Notes: generated from the sequence alone by a model not told the origin. Positions 22,401 to 33,692 are shown, counted from the first letter of the stretch. The stretch is 64,000 bases of DNA from Agapetus fuscipes (GCA_951799405.1 OX637362.1:13750493-13814492); one strand, 5' to 3'. Made by a program: numbers and translations.

Positions 22401-23944
22401 CAGCTTCCAGTTCAGTATCTCGAGCATGTAAAGGCTTTACCTACAACGTTTTGGGAAGATCGGTGATTTAACACCGCTTGGAGCCACTGTAAATCAGCAT
22501 TTTGAAAGGACTGGAATTGTTTCATTTGCAACATCGATTGCCCAGCAAAAATAATGCCACCTAGTACATTCCCGAAACCATTAAAGTATTAACTAATCTT
22601 ATCACTCCAGCTGGTAAAGATTTCTTAGGAGATGTTATTTGTTGCAAATCAAAGAAACCAGATTTTATAGTTTTGTTCATTTAGATTTACAACCAGATGA
22701 TGATGATGATGACTTGTTACAGCGCTGTTTCATGATCAATGTCACTCCAAGGGCGTCCCTCCTTCCTGTGTTATCGCGGCTGCTTGTTGTTAATTATGAA
22801 TACAAGTGAACTAAGAATTGAACCTTGTGGCACGCCAGTTATAAGTAAAAATGGAACAGAAAACTTTTGATCCATAACACCAATTTGTGGTCGGTCTTAA
22901 GAGTAGGCAAGCGAATAAAATAAATCGGTTTCAGTAAAAAGTCGAACAAGGGTCAGGAGTACACAGCTAATACCTGTTTACAATACAAGGATAGAGAAAC
23001 AACGAGAGCATGAAGCTATTAAATTCTCTTCAAATATTGTAGAAACAACATACCACTTCAGTCATTATTCTGCAGCTCATCACTACGATTGAAAAACATT
23101 GAACCGAACAAGCCATGAACTGTAAAAACAAAAACTCATACATACTTTATCAAGCACAATAAATTGTACCACTGCTCATCACCAAAAAGATACATACAGG
23201 TAAACAGTAGATTGTTGTAGATATTTGAACGCAGTCAATGATTTTACTGACTGCCACAGTCACCATTTCCATCCTTGTAAACATGGGGTTTTCTTTGTTT
23301 GATTGTTTGAGTGATGTTGTACATTCGATATGAAGCATTTCCGACAACACGTTATCACAGTACAGCTGGATGGTCAGGACTTCAGCGATGAAGCTCGAGC
23401 TCCGAAATACACAAATCAAAGAACAACATAAAATACAAACAATCATGATGTCAAAACTGATACCATTCGCGATGAATAATTCTATGATAACAAGCAAAAC
23501 GCTCAACTCAACGAAATGAAGTAGAAAGACTTTGTTCCTCAAGGATATGAATTTTTCGTTACTTTTGAAAATCAAAATTTCATCCAGTTCATAAAAAATT
23601 GTAAGCAATTTGACTTGTTGTTTCACAGAAAACACTGTGACTACAAGCAACACGATGATGGCAGATAAAAATAGAAATTCGTTGGAAATAAAAAAGAAAA
23701 TTGTCGCAATCGTGTTGGCTGAGTAGCCATGTATGACAATGCTTTGTAAGAATTGGTACTTATAGAACGAAATAAATGAAGCCCATAAGAAGGACGGAAT
23801 TGTTTTCGGAAATTTTGCCGGTGAAATATTGTCTCCTATTGACACATTCGCCAAACCGAAAATAAAATAAATGTTATACAACGGCTTAAAGATAATAGAC
23901 GCGTTCTTTGGTGACTTTTTTGCATGAAAATTAATATTCTTCAT
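19433..23944 (-). CDS. Gustatory receptor, complete four-exon gene (locus 3)
   Basis: This is a predicted 377-residue gustatory receptor of the same group as locus 2. Minus-strand exons are 23944-23198 (249 codons), 23119-23054 (66 nt), 19957-19798 (160 nt) and 19593-19433 (161 nt). All borders are GT-AG and the joined frame is open. Exon 1 starts at ATG (MKNINFHAKK) and ends with EMVTVAVSKIIDCVQIS then YCLPV. Exon 2 is FMACSVQCFSIVVMSC. Exon 3 is GFSNLFMNVVNLIWSF, nearly the same as locus 1. Exon 4 has PHPRRLLKTFRNIFSD and ends SYAIIIIQTG. Intron 3 is only 204 bp, while intron 2 is 3.1 kb because it holds a LINE A copy. It lies 115 bp from the young LTR element at its 3' end. Confidence 0.87.
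20270..22174 (-). mobile_element. LINE family A, 5'-truncated dead copy with full 3' tail
   Basis: This minus-strand non-LTR element lies in intron 2 of locus 3. RT blocks: LKNGKSAGFDGINGEMLK and FRPISLLSIPGK (22174-21770), an in-frame stop after GFVAGRGCVD, then AFVDLEKAFDSVDRG, GVRQGCVMSPWLF and LLYADDAVLVSDS (21736-21014). A deletion near 21020 removes the MYGSEAWTVNE segment. The C-terminal block 21011-20631 has RWFGHMERMSDERLTKKVY and RGRGRPRKVWMDQI. After the stop the untranslated tail continues to about 20281 and is the 270-bp repeat found all over the window, ending in a degenerate TTAGATTATAG run. The sequence is related to RTE-like LINEs; this copy cannot be active. Confidence 0.8.
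22190..23053. other. Intron 2 of locus 3, short inverted-repeat remnant
   Basis: A small element-like segment (about 22270-22385) has inverted ends around GGCCTTATTCAT and ATGAATAAGG. The rest to 23053 shows only broken open frames and a (GAT)n run near 22698. I recognise no gene. Confidence 0.4.
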
Positions 23945-24271
23945 TTTGTTTTATTTTTATTTCAGTTTAAAAGAAAAATAAACTCGTTGAGGAAGGATGT
24001 CAATTGTGTATTGGACGATATTTGATGATTGAAACACTTTCTGACCGTGGTTAGTAATTAATCGACGTTTCATGTTATCATTACTTGATTAAATAAATTA
24101 TGATCTTGTGTCACTCTATGTCTTGAGTCACACTTTGACACTACCTATGTATGTTTTTTTAAACATAAGTAATGAAATTTCATAAATGTTTACAATATGG
24201 AATTAGTTGTCACGCCACCTTTTTTTCGTAATATCACATGAAGGTATCAGATGAAGGTACCTATGTCTGGT

Positions 24272-24345
24272 CTGTGGTCGAGTGGTTAAGGCTACGGATT
24301 CGTACTCCGAAGATCGTGAGTTCGATTCCGGGCGGAGAACAAAAA
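24272..24345 (+). repeat. tRNA-like sequence, SINE head or tRNA relic
   Basis: An A-box-like TGGTCGAGTGGTTAAGG and a B-box-like GAGTTCGATTCC lie about 30 bp apart, with a short A-rich run after it. The arms pair partly. It sits immediately before L2-like and SINE 2-like debris. A functional tRNA is not excluded, but the poor acceptor stem argues against it. Confidence 0.4.
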
Positions 24346-24544
24346 AAACAAATAAGCTCTTGAAAAAATTAAAAATTCATTTACCTTAAAAAACCGTTCA
24401 CCAAAGGTTCCAGCCTTGCAAAACATGAGTCTTGCTTGAGAATTGGCGCTTTGTAATGACGACCAAGCCCGCAGAGGGCTCTTGAGGTGTGAGTCACATG
24501 AAAACAGCGCCACTAAAAATATTTGTTCCATGTATTATTAGACA

Positions 24545-24873
24545 ATGTCTCGTCATCTGTACTTATATGTGATGACGCAACTAAGCTTCACATACAGTGA
24601 AACTTCTTGCCGCGTTATCCCCGAAGGATTTCGCATGTGGTGTGTGGAACATATTTATTTTTACAGGTAAGGGGGCCGGCCTTACGCCAACCACTTCATT
24701 TGAGGTGGAAGTTTCCCACTTGCTGGTACTCGAGTAAACCTTGTCGGTATTTTATTTTTGGGTTGGAAATAAACACTGAAACGGGAAATCATTTCTGACA
24801 CCCTCGATAGGATTCGAACCCGAGCTCACTGCATGGAATGCAAGCAATCTACCAACTGAGCTATCGACCGGAC
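24545..24873 (-). mobile_element. SINE 1, full-length, minus orientation
   Basis: The body starts with the ACGCAACTAAGCTTCAC segment, continues through GGTAAGGGGGCCGGCC and the AAATAAACACTGAAACGGG segment, and ends at the tRNA-like head (GGATTCGAACCCGAGC ... CCAACTGAGCTATCGACC). Confidence 0.7.
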
Positions 24874-25059
24874 GTTGTTCAATATAATCCGACCTTTCCT
24901 TGATGATTAATAAAATCCTTTACGAGTCCTTTAGAGGGCGGCCTACCAGGGAGAAAACAGACAAATGGCGAAAACAGTATCGTTTAATTGACACCAAGTT
25001 TCAGAGGATACATTTCAAGAATATTTTACATGTTCCCTAAAAACTAAATTAAAACCAAA

Positions 25060-25620
25060 TGAGTTGATGAGGACTCTTCCTCTTCCTCAGCCTTTCTCAG
25101 TCCACCTCTGGACGTAGGCCTCCTCCAACCCTCTCCATACCAGTCTATCCGCTGCTGAGCCATCCTCTACCTGCAGTTCTCTTGAGTTGTATGGTAGTTA
25201 TTATGTCTGTTTTCTCAGTTACAATTTCACCTTTCTCATTTTTGATCCTGCAGATTTGTATTTTCCCTCTAGTCATCTGAGATCGAAGGGCTCGCATGTT
25301 CGTATTCTCTTCAATAGCACTGCGTACCAGTTGTGTGTTGTGGTTCCGCAAGTCCTTGCGTATCTCTTTCTTGCGGTCTTGTTGAGGTCTCGCTATTGAT
25401 TTGAGTCCCTGACCACACATTGGTGCTTTTCCAAAAGTTCCAAGTTTAATAACTTTTTTCGGGCTATGTAGCCGTGGTCTGGTTGATTCTTTCCGGACAG
25501 TTTCGCCCATTGTTCCGATGGGCATTATCAGGGGTTGGCTAGTCGTTGCGATCTTCTCACAGGATCTGCTGTACTAGAAACAACGCTAGCCTTTGGATTA
25601 GTATTGTCGTTTTTACTGTG
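25060..25620 (-). mobile_element. RTE-type LINE remnant, internally deleted
   Basis: At the left, 25076-25150 in minus orientation resembles the extreme 3' end of the intact RTE element at 34922 (TCTTCCTC-rich tail, GTAGGCCTCC block). This is joined to a piece from the middle of the ORF (25525-25145: KEIRKDLRNHN and NTNMRALRS, matching EVRKDLRKFN and NKNMKVLR of the intact copy). It is a dead copy with a large internal deletion. Confidence 0.65.
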
Positions 25621-26760
25621 AGAAATCAAGCCACTATTGCTGTGCAAGGATCCAGACGTACTTGCAATTTGATTGGTTCGCAATGACGTCAGCGAGTCTT
25701 ATGTTATTTTAAAATAACATATAAAAAAAACAATCCCGAAGTGTGCAGTGTGTGTTTGTGGGCCGAACGGTCACGGAAACGGCCGAACTGCACCGTGTGA
25801 ACTAATCAGGCCGGCGTTCGTTAGTTCCCGGCAAGATGCCAACCGATTAAGACGTCAGCGACCAAGCACCAAGCGGTGCAAGAGGGGGCACTACAATGGA
25901 GCTCCCTCCTCCCCATCTACTTGGATTTCCTGCCAGCAAGGCACCCGCCTTGTGGACCAGAGGCATAGGAGACAGAGTGCATAGAAGCGCACACTCAGGG
26001 GCTCCCACGTGCGGAGGCGTCCGCCTCGTGAACCGCCGCTAGCCTGGGGCGCTGCCCCAGGCCTTCCGTTTAGAACTCCAGCCAACGGAATAGGGAGTGT
26101 TCTAGTGACAACCTGCAGGTCGTGCCATTCCCTTATTTCCCCTTTTCCCCCCCATATTAGTAAAGTAAATAAACCCTTATTTGTTCATGTTAAACTTATC
26201 TTTTAATTATAAAACCCTTCCCAGAGTACAAGTAAGCAACCGAAAGAAAGAACCCCACGCCCTGAGAGTGATGCTGATGAGAGCTAGCCGGATGTAAGTA
26301 TCCTGGAGATACCTTTCAATCTAAACATAACACGAGTCAAAATGAATTCTATTGGTCTGTACTGGCGCAGGCGTGCTATGTTCGTTCTCATTGGTTGTGA
26401 AGGCACCGTCCATATTGAAAATATTATTTGGCGGTCTTTTTGAACATCTACGGAGGGCTGGGTTCCATAACTTGTCCAACCTTGATGTCTCCTCCTTTCT
26501 GTTAATTTTTTTATCTCGGTGTTTAAAGATTTCAATCGCTTCATGATAAGGACGAGTGTAATAATGCAGAGGAGTATTGAGTATTTGTTGTTGTTGGTTT
26601 TGATTAGGGTGCACACCTTGTTTGTAGCTACTTGAATGCTACTGTTAATTTTTTCCGACAATTCTACTAGGTCCAAAGCTTATAGGTCACTCGTTGGCTC
26701 TTTTTTTGACTGAATGATTTCCTGGTATTCATTGGTATTTTTGGTACTATACAATCTACT
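25621..26760. other. Unassigned repeat-like region with overlapping minus ORFs
   Basis: A GC-richer block (about 25740-26110) stands out from its neighbours. Two overlapping minus-strand frames (26284-26676 and 26321-26614) include a hydrophobic stretch (YSILLCIITLVLIM) and an FNMDGAFTTNENEHSTPAP segment that I associate with repeat-borne ORFs without being able to name the family. It is probably an old transposon; no host gene is supported. Confidence 0.3.
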
Positions 26761-26907
26761 ATGACTGCAGATATCCAGTTCTTGTGCCTGTACTCGTATG
26801 TTTATCCTTCAGCAGCATCTTCATTCTTGGTCTCTGGTGATTTGGCGTACTCTGCTTCCATATTTACTAAGCTATCAAGACACCGGAATCACTACAGGTT
26901 ACTGTGT

Positions 26908-29900
26908 TTACGTTTGGATGAGAATGATGGTGTAAGAAGTGATGGATGCGACCAGGGACACGACGAATGCTTTTTGTGCCAGGAAAAAGTTGTTGTTGTC
27001 AACGCGAGGATTCCTGTCTGCGAAAATGTTCCTGAAGTTCTTCAGGAGACGGCGCGGATGAGGAGCTGGAACATCACAAATGAGATTGTAGCATTCATCA
27101 GTAATATAAACCCTCATTTAACATACAAAGTCCACTTTTTTGTATCAAGCTTGATGTCCTCTCTCTTGAGGTTTCTGTGACAGACCCAGAAGGTCGCAGA
27201 GTGATGGGAAGACCTAGACCAAGATGGATGACCACCGAGGTGAAAAGCGACAAGAGATGAGTGGTAGGAGAGCGGTTGTATATTTATTGTTATGTAAATA
27301 TGCAATATAAATATTTAGATATGTAAAGATATTAGTCATAGCTCAAAGGAATTCTTCATAAAATTGATGGGTAAGATTAATGATAGTTGAATACATAAAG
27401 AAGTCACTAGACTGTCATGTGCTTCGAGAAGCTTCTGGCAAAATTCACCTCTAGAAGCTTCTATCGCTGGGGTATTTAAGGCGCGAACAGCTTGCAGGAG
27501 GAGAGTTCTCTTGCAACCTTATATCTGTGAAGACTTACAGCATAAGTGAACACAAACCATCTGTGAAATAAATTCACTGTAAAATAAAATCCTAAAAGAA
27601 GACCAGTTTTTAATTTGGAGACTAGTAGGACCTAAAAATCATAACATTATATTATTTTAGCCTTATTTACTTTAAATTACGCATGATAAGAGTGCACCGT
27701 TTAAGAGTGTCACACATAAAGGGCCCTCTCCGATTACGAATAAAACTTTTTTAAAAGGTTTGCCTTGAGTGCTCCACGAAATATACCTACAGATTTGAAT
27801 TTCTTCACTTTCGGGTGGCAGGCTGGATGGACCTTTGGTGATCCGTCTTGGTAAAGGAATTTTTCAACCCAGCGAAGATCAAATTTGATAAAATAAGTTC
27901 TTTATTTTTTTCTGCTCCACTGGGATTCGAACCTACAACCGAAGCGTTACCTAGACTACATACCGGTCAGTGATGATGAAGTACAAAATATAGTTCTTAC
28001 CGATATTTTCTTCTATAATTGAAATCTTGAAAACGAGGTTTTTCATTTGATCCAACTTGTTTTGCAGAATGTCAAAAGATTTGATCGGGATAATGATCAG
28101 TATGAAGTCGAAAAAACACCAAAATATATCTAAAGTCGTCGTGGTCCAAGAAGATCCAGTCTGGAAACACAAAACATGTTTGAAGACGTTGTGGTTGTGT
28201 ATAGCTGTAGGCACAGCATTCATGTTATGTAAAAGAAGACGTCCCCGGTTGGAACTGTCAGTGACTACAAGAAGAAAAAAATAAATGATCCATCTTATTA
28301 CAAAAAGATTTGGATCAAAAAGAAGAAGAGGGAAAGAGAAAAGGAAAAAGCGTCTCCTCTCGCGAGGTTATAAATTCTCCCACGCTGACGCTCGGGGCAC
28401 ACTCTCACCAACCTTCAAACGTTTAACACTGCACCACAGGCGCAGAAAATAAGAGCGCGTGCTGTTAGAATTAGGCGTGCCCAGCGATACCCATCTAGAG
28501 GGCTTGCGTTGCAGTCATCTCCTCGGCCACGAGTCGCCCTGGCCCCAACCCGTAGCTGATCTGCCCCAAGCCAGCCGGAAGCGGTCGCCTTGCCGCCCGC
28601 CATTTCGGCGGGGCGTGGCGCCCTGAGCATCTGCCCTACAAGCCTCATCGGTTAACACTGAATCCATCAACAAAGGACCTCTTCCGCAACAATGCTGTAA
28701 TAATAATCTATAACCTAAATTGATTCTGCTGGCCCAGTCAAAAGCAAAGCGTGTGTTGACAACCTACATAACCTATCTTTTTTAATGTAGGTAATATCGC
28801 CTTTCCCTTCTTAAAACCTCTATTTTGAACCTTTATAAACTTGTTGGAGAGAAAACTTGGTGTTGGGCCAAGAACAACGACCCTGAGTCACATTTTTTCT
28901 AGCCGGGCCAACTGTAAAATCACGCTACATAACCTTAAAATAAGAAATAAAAACCAAAGTTCCTAGGAATTTGGGAGGCCTAGCAGCCGTGGTTTTCATG
29001 CATGTCACATGATCCAAAAATGTCCACTCTGGAAACACAAAATATATTTGAAGACGCTGTCCTAGGTAATAATAAATCATCTAAGTTGCAAAGATACGTA
29101 ACATTTAAGGTTTATTTTTGCGCCCATTTCATTGTTTGACCTCATAGTGACTAACCCCCGTATTCACGATCAAAACTGATTTAAGTGCCTAACTCAAGCG
29201 CTACACTAACTCAAGGGTCGACATTCTGGAGCGTTTTGTTTCTGCCATTTTTGTTTCTTACACTTTATGGTCTTAGCAAAATAGTTACAGTAATGAAGAA
29301 AATCAAGCATGTTTATTATTTTTTTATCTTAATTATAAAGCTTAAACAAAATATATAACTTAAGAATTGCCACCACAAAAAAAGATTTAAAAAAACGCGT
29401 TTTTTTTACATTTTTAGCTTTTTTTTCGTGTGTGCTGTATTTTGGATTTTTTTTTTGCTTTTAACTTACAGAACTATACATTGTTTAGGTTCGATACTTA
29501 ACATTTTTTCAATTATGTCAATAGTTTTTAAGTAAATATGGAAAAACTGAAACTACTAAATGAATTAAAATTTAATTAAATCAAAGAACACAGTTTTTCC
29601 ATATTTACTCAAAAACTATTGATATTATTGAAAAAATGTAAAGTATTGAACCTAAACAATGTATAGTTCTGTAAGTAAAAAGCAAAAAAAAATCCAAAAT
29701 ACAGCACACACGAAAAAAAAGCTAAAAATGTAAAAAAACGCGTTTTTTTAAATATTTTTTTGTTGTGACAATTCTTCAGTTATATATTTTGTTTAAGCTT
29801 TATAATTAAGATAAAAAATTAATAAACATGCTTGATTTTTTTCATTACTGTAACTATTTTGCTAAGACCATAAAGTGTTAGAAACAAAAACGGCAGATTT

Positions 29901-31059
29901 AGCTTTATAACACGCCTTTAAGTTTTGTTCTTGAAATGAATTTTCCCAATCTAAGCGCTAGTTTGCCCTTAAGTTAGTGCCAGTTTTGATCGTGAATACG
30001 GGGGTAACTTTAGGATCAGCAATTTGAAGGTGATGCAATTTTGTTGAAGGTACGCACAAAAAACAATGTATTTTAAAAATGTAAATGTAAAGTGGACTTA
30101 CCGATGAAGAAATTGATTTGAAATTCACAACAAATGTAGAAAAAAACACAAGTGAACAACCGATAAACTGCAAAAAAATACATTAAGTTAATGAGTACCT
30201 ATACCTATATTTAAAAATCTTGGATTAGAAATAATAAAAAGCTGAAATGCTTCAACTTTTAAGTTACCGGGAAGCTGAAGTTCGAAGCAGAAATTTGCAC
30301 ATTGTCAATTGTCTTGCTGACAGCTTTAGTGGTTATTTCAAGCTCCTTTATTTTCCATGATGAATCTTCATTTGCAGTTTTGTTTTCAGCATTCACAAGT
30401 CGTTTCAATCTTTCCAAAATGCAATCGCAGTAAAAATGCAGGACCAGCATTTCAGCAAAGAAAAGCAACGTCCTCAGCGTGAAGATATTTGTGCAATAGA
30501 AAATAAAAGTGATCAGGGATGAGAACCCTTGAGAATAAATTATAATACTGTATACACAAAGAACAAAGCTAATTAAAAACAAATGAAACGCGTATATCTT
30601 ATTTCTCATTGTTGTAAAATATTTCACATTATTCAATTCCAACACAGTTTGCAGCTCTCCAAAGTTTTCATAGATTTTAATTTGTTTTTTTGTCGAAAAG
30701 AATCTGCTCGCAATCAAGACAGTTGAAGCGCATAGAAGCAAGGATTGGGCCGATAGAAATACGAAAATTTCCAAAATTGCGTCCAATTTTGCGCTGCTTT
30801 TGAAGTAATCTGTCACGTACTGGACTTCATAATAAAACATCGCACAGATCCAAAAGTAAGATGATAAACGTTGAATCAAAATGGCCGCTTCAACAGTATC
30901 GCCTCTGTACAGCACACTTGCAATACCAAAAACAGAATGTATTTTATTAAGTGTTTTGAAGATAATGCTTGAGTTATTTTTCATCTTAAATTTGTTCCCT
31001 TCAGTCCCAAGAGAAGTCATCATTTTATTTGCTTGTATTTTTTTACTAGACTTAATCAT
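26908..31059 (-). CDS. Gustatory receptor, complete four-exon gene (locus 4)
   Basis: This is a predicted 391-residue gustatory receptor of the second group. Minus-strand exons are 31059-30268 (264 codons), 30167-30102 (66 nt), 28160-28001 (160 nt) and 27065-26908 (158 nt); all borders are GT-AG and the joined frame is open. I chose ATG 31059 (MIKSSKKIQ) because loci 5 and 6 have the same 264-codon first exon and locus 5 has a stop just upstream; an inner MKNNSSIIF is an alternative start. Exon 1 ends with ELEITTKAVSKTIDNVQIS. Exon 2 is FIGCSLVFFSTFVVNFK. Exon 3 has DIFWCFFDFILIIIPI. Exon 4 ends SYTIILIQT. Intron 3 holds a solo LTR and SINE debris; intron 2 holds a fold-back element. Confidence 0.87.
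27288..27646 (+). repeat. Solo LTR in intron 3 of locus 4
   Basis: This is a 359-bp sequence with 7-bp inverted termini TGTTATG and CATAACA, flanked by the 4-bp repeat TTAT (27284-27287 and 27647-27650). Inside is a TATA-like GGTATTTAAGGCGCG near 27471, followed by AATAAA signals near 27567-27585, the usual promoter and polyA layout of an LTR. No internal retrotransposon sequence flanks it, so it is a solo LTR left by recombination. Confidence 0.65.
27715..27975 (-). mobile_element. L2-like fragment and SINE 2 head next to exon 3
   Basis: About 27715-27830 is a minus-strand L2-like 3' fragment (GGGCCCTCTCCGATTACG, AGTGCTCCACGAAATATAC). About 27825-27975 is a minus-strand SINE 2, with its tRNA-like head (GGGATTCGAACCTACAACC to TACATACCGGTCAGTGATG) only about 27 bp beyond the exon 3 donor of locus 4. 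The same SINE sits at the same place in loci 5 and 6. Confidence 0.6.
29155..30004. mobile_element. Harbinger-like fold-back element in intron 2 of locus 4
   Basis: This 850-bp element has perfect 24-bp inverted ends beginning CCCCCGTATTCACGATCAAA, flanked by TAA (29152-29154 and 30005-30007), the TWA target of PIF/Harbinger. Most of its interior is a long inverted repeat: about 29237-29570 is mirrored at about 29590-29905 around a short AT-rich loop. It has no ORF. Each arm is the same AT-rich core that occurs once in the Mutator-like MITE at 310-769. Confidence 0.8.
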
Positions 31060-32530
31060 CAAATGGTTCACGAACGTTTATTCAGGAATCGATTTTATGT
31101 TTATAGTAGACCCTGTACGCTCTTGCAAAGCATTAAATCTTTAGGGCAGGGGTGCTCAAAGTCAGATGTCACCGTAAAACGTTAGTGTTGCGAATTCAAT
31201 AAATCAGCAACAGAGTTTTTACAATAAAATCTGTAACCAAGCGTAAATCATCTCGTTCGCATGCTGTTAGTGAATTGCCATCATCAAGTGAATGTGACGA
31301 CCTCCACGCTGCCGCTTTGCAAACCAGCCTTGAAAATGCTTTCTGTTCGAAAAAGCAAAAAGTCAGCAGAAAGAAAAGCTGCGAATAGAACATAGTGTAA
31401 CCTGAAAAAGCTTTCCATGGTCAAGACCCGGGGGAAGAACTTTTCTTCCTATGACACTATATCCCATATCGCGCCTTGAACTCCTGTTCCATTCACCTAA
31501 AAATAATTAAAAAGCAATAAACATGGCGGCGCAAAAACAGCTAATCGCTGTATCAGCTACGCGAGAAGTATATTCAGCCTAACACATTGAGAGTTGGAAA
31601 TTTGTGTTTAGTATTAGTGTAAAGAATTTAAAATTAAATAATTTAATATACCTACCAATGATGCATTCGTATTTTTGTCTATGGTGGTTTTTGCTACCAA
31701 CTTCATGTCAATGTTTGACAACTGTATCCGTCTTCTCTCTCGAACTCTCACAATAGCAACATGTCCGTTTGCTTTCATCCATTGTAATTTGTGTTATCTG
31801 GTGTAAGTTTGTGAACTTATTCATTGAATAAACATTCTAAACAGTCTTCCACAAAAGTGCACTTATTATTTGGGTGAATACCACCAAAACCCAGCGCCTA
31901 ACAAACCAATGGCTAAATCCGGCCAATTAGTTTTAACTTGCTTTATCTGTATCTAAAGCCATAGGTAGTTTTGAGAAAATTATGAGTAGGTACTACAGGA
32001 CAATCGTCCATAGTGTCGTCCATCGTCCACACTGAGGGAACTGGATTTGGAGACGCAATTTAAAAGAAGTTTCAAGACTCACCTCTTCGTCCAATCATAT
32101 GGACAAGCGCCTTTGTAGTGACACATTGTCATAAAAGGCGCTATATAAATTCTGTGTTTATTATTATTATTATAGGCAATATACAAATCTGAATATTTGT
32201 CAATCCGAGGTCTCTCTGTGGGCAAGCTTTCGTGTGGACGAATAAGTCCCGAACAATATTTTTGTGTACCTAAACTAACTATGTATAAGCTACAAACGCA
32301 AACTTTTAGAAACACATTAAAAATTGTCTTGGTACTTAAGTAAATGAGGTATTTAAATAATGTAGTACTCATGTATGACGTAGGAAAGGGGACGAAAATA
32401 AGTCGGTTAATAAAGATACATTAGTACTGTCAAATTTTACTAAATAACACTGAATTTGGCTTAAACTACATATAAAAAATAACAGAGAAAATGGTGTGAG
32501 TTAAAGTTTGTTTTTATTTTGACGATTAAG
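31060..32530. other. Upstream region of locus 4 with L2 tail and receptor 3'-flank relic
   Basis: About 31060-31140 and 32285-32530 match the upstream region of locus 5 (46417-46850), so the middle is a later insertion. That middle contains about 31615-31840, which resembles the 3' flank of locus 1 (2263-2470), and 32050-32185, an L2-like LINE 3' end with an ATT tail. No ORF is supported. Confidence 0.5.
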
Positions 32531-32539
32531 TTGGCAATT

Positions 32540-33050
32540 AACACAATGGCATATTGGTTCCGACATTGATGTATGGAAGTGAGGCGTGGACAGTTAATGA
32601 ATGTGAGCTGAGTAAAGTATGTACGGTTGAAATGGCTTACCTGAGAGCAATGGCTGGAAAGACGCTGAGTGATAGAGTACGTAATGATTGGGTGATGAAC
32701 GAGTGTGGTATAAAAGAGAATATGAGAATGAAAGTACAAAAAAGTACGATGAGATGGTTCCGACATCTCGAAAGAATGGATGATGAACAACTAACGAAGA
32801 AAGTGTAGAAAGGAAATGTCAGAGGAAAGCGCGGAAGGGGAAAGCCGAGGAAAGAATGGTTAGACCAAATAGGTGAGATTGCGAAAGAATGGAACCTGCA
32901 GAGTGAGAATAAGAGAAGAGTATGTATGAAAAAGGTGATGAATATTGAGGAAATGAAAGTGGTTTGTAAGGACAGAAAAAAGTGGAGGCGCATCTGCGGA
33001 GGTACCGGCCACCCCTAGTGGAACGGCGGCAGGATACAGTACAGTACAGT
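32540..33050 (+). mobile_element. LINE family B, 5'-truncated copy
   Basis: This encodes the C-terminus of LINE B: MYGSEAWTVNECELSK, then RWFRHLERMDDEQLTKKV, a TAG stop in place of the following codon (YKGN in the other copies), GRGKPRKEWLDQ and RRICGGTGHP. It ends in the tail repeat TACAG (x3). It sits in the flank shared by loci 4 and 5 but is absent from locus 5, so it arrived after that duplication. Confidence 0.8.
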
Positions 33051-33139
33051 ACAAAGTTTATTGAAATTTCACAATGAGACTGGAAGTTTTTTTAAACAGC
33101 CCTATCTATTAGGTAAGTTACATAATAACAATGTTTCGT

Positions 33140-33215
33140 TCGGTCGATAGCTCAGTTGGCAAAACATTTGCCTTTTAAAGTCAGAGGGCTAGGTTTCGAT
33201 CCCTACCAAGACTGT
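33140..33215 (+). repeat. tRNA-like element with duplicate at 46995-47075
   Basis: The A box (TAGCTCAGTTGGCAAAAC) and B box (GGTTTCGATCCCTACC) of a tRNA-derived head are present, with TTT in the anticodon position. The paralogous copy upstream of locus 5 differs at the anticodon stem, and the stems pair poorly, so I read it as a SINE head inside a segmental duplication. Confidence 0.45.
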
Positions 33216-33554
33216 GTTATGTAAAAATTGAGAGGTATCTCCAGAATGTTCTTATAATACTCCCAGCTTGCTATCATCATCATCAGGGCGAGGGAATTCT
33301 TTTCTAGTGGTATCGCTTATTGTATTTTGGGAAAGGTGGCATAATTAAACATAATTTGATCTTAATGAAACAGGATTTATTAACTCAACATGGGAAATAA
33401 GACAATGGTCATACCTGCATTTTGACACCAAAAAGCACTTCCACAAATGACTTCTTCGTTGGCTGGAGTCTCGCCATAGATAATAGCGACGAGGCGAGCT
33501 TCAACAAACCTCGAAAGACAATGATCACGGCTCGGGGCTCCGTCTCCGAAAGCG

Positions 33555-33675
33555 GTGGACATGTCGGTGGACATTATGTCGCGTGGACATTTTGTCTCGT
33601 AGACATTTTGTCAGGTGGACGTTTTATCGGGTGGATATTTTGTCTGTGAACATTGTATCGTTGGACATTCTGTCT
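33555..33675 (+). repeat. Degenerate 15-16-bp repeat (GTGGACATTTTGTC type)
   Basis: At least seven degenerate units of the form GTGGACATTTTGTCKYG follow each other. They are the reverse complement of the units in intron 2 of loci 5 (44880-45140) and 6 (50050-51025). Confidence 0.65.
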
Positions 33676-33692
33676 AATATATCTGTACCTTA

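Noticed and set aside
33140..33215. A tRNA-Lys gene (TTT in the anticodon position)
   Set aside because: Stem pairing is poor, and the duplicate at 46995-47075 has a different anticodon region, so neither copy appears to be under selection as a tRNA.
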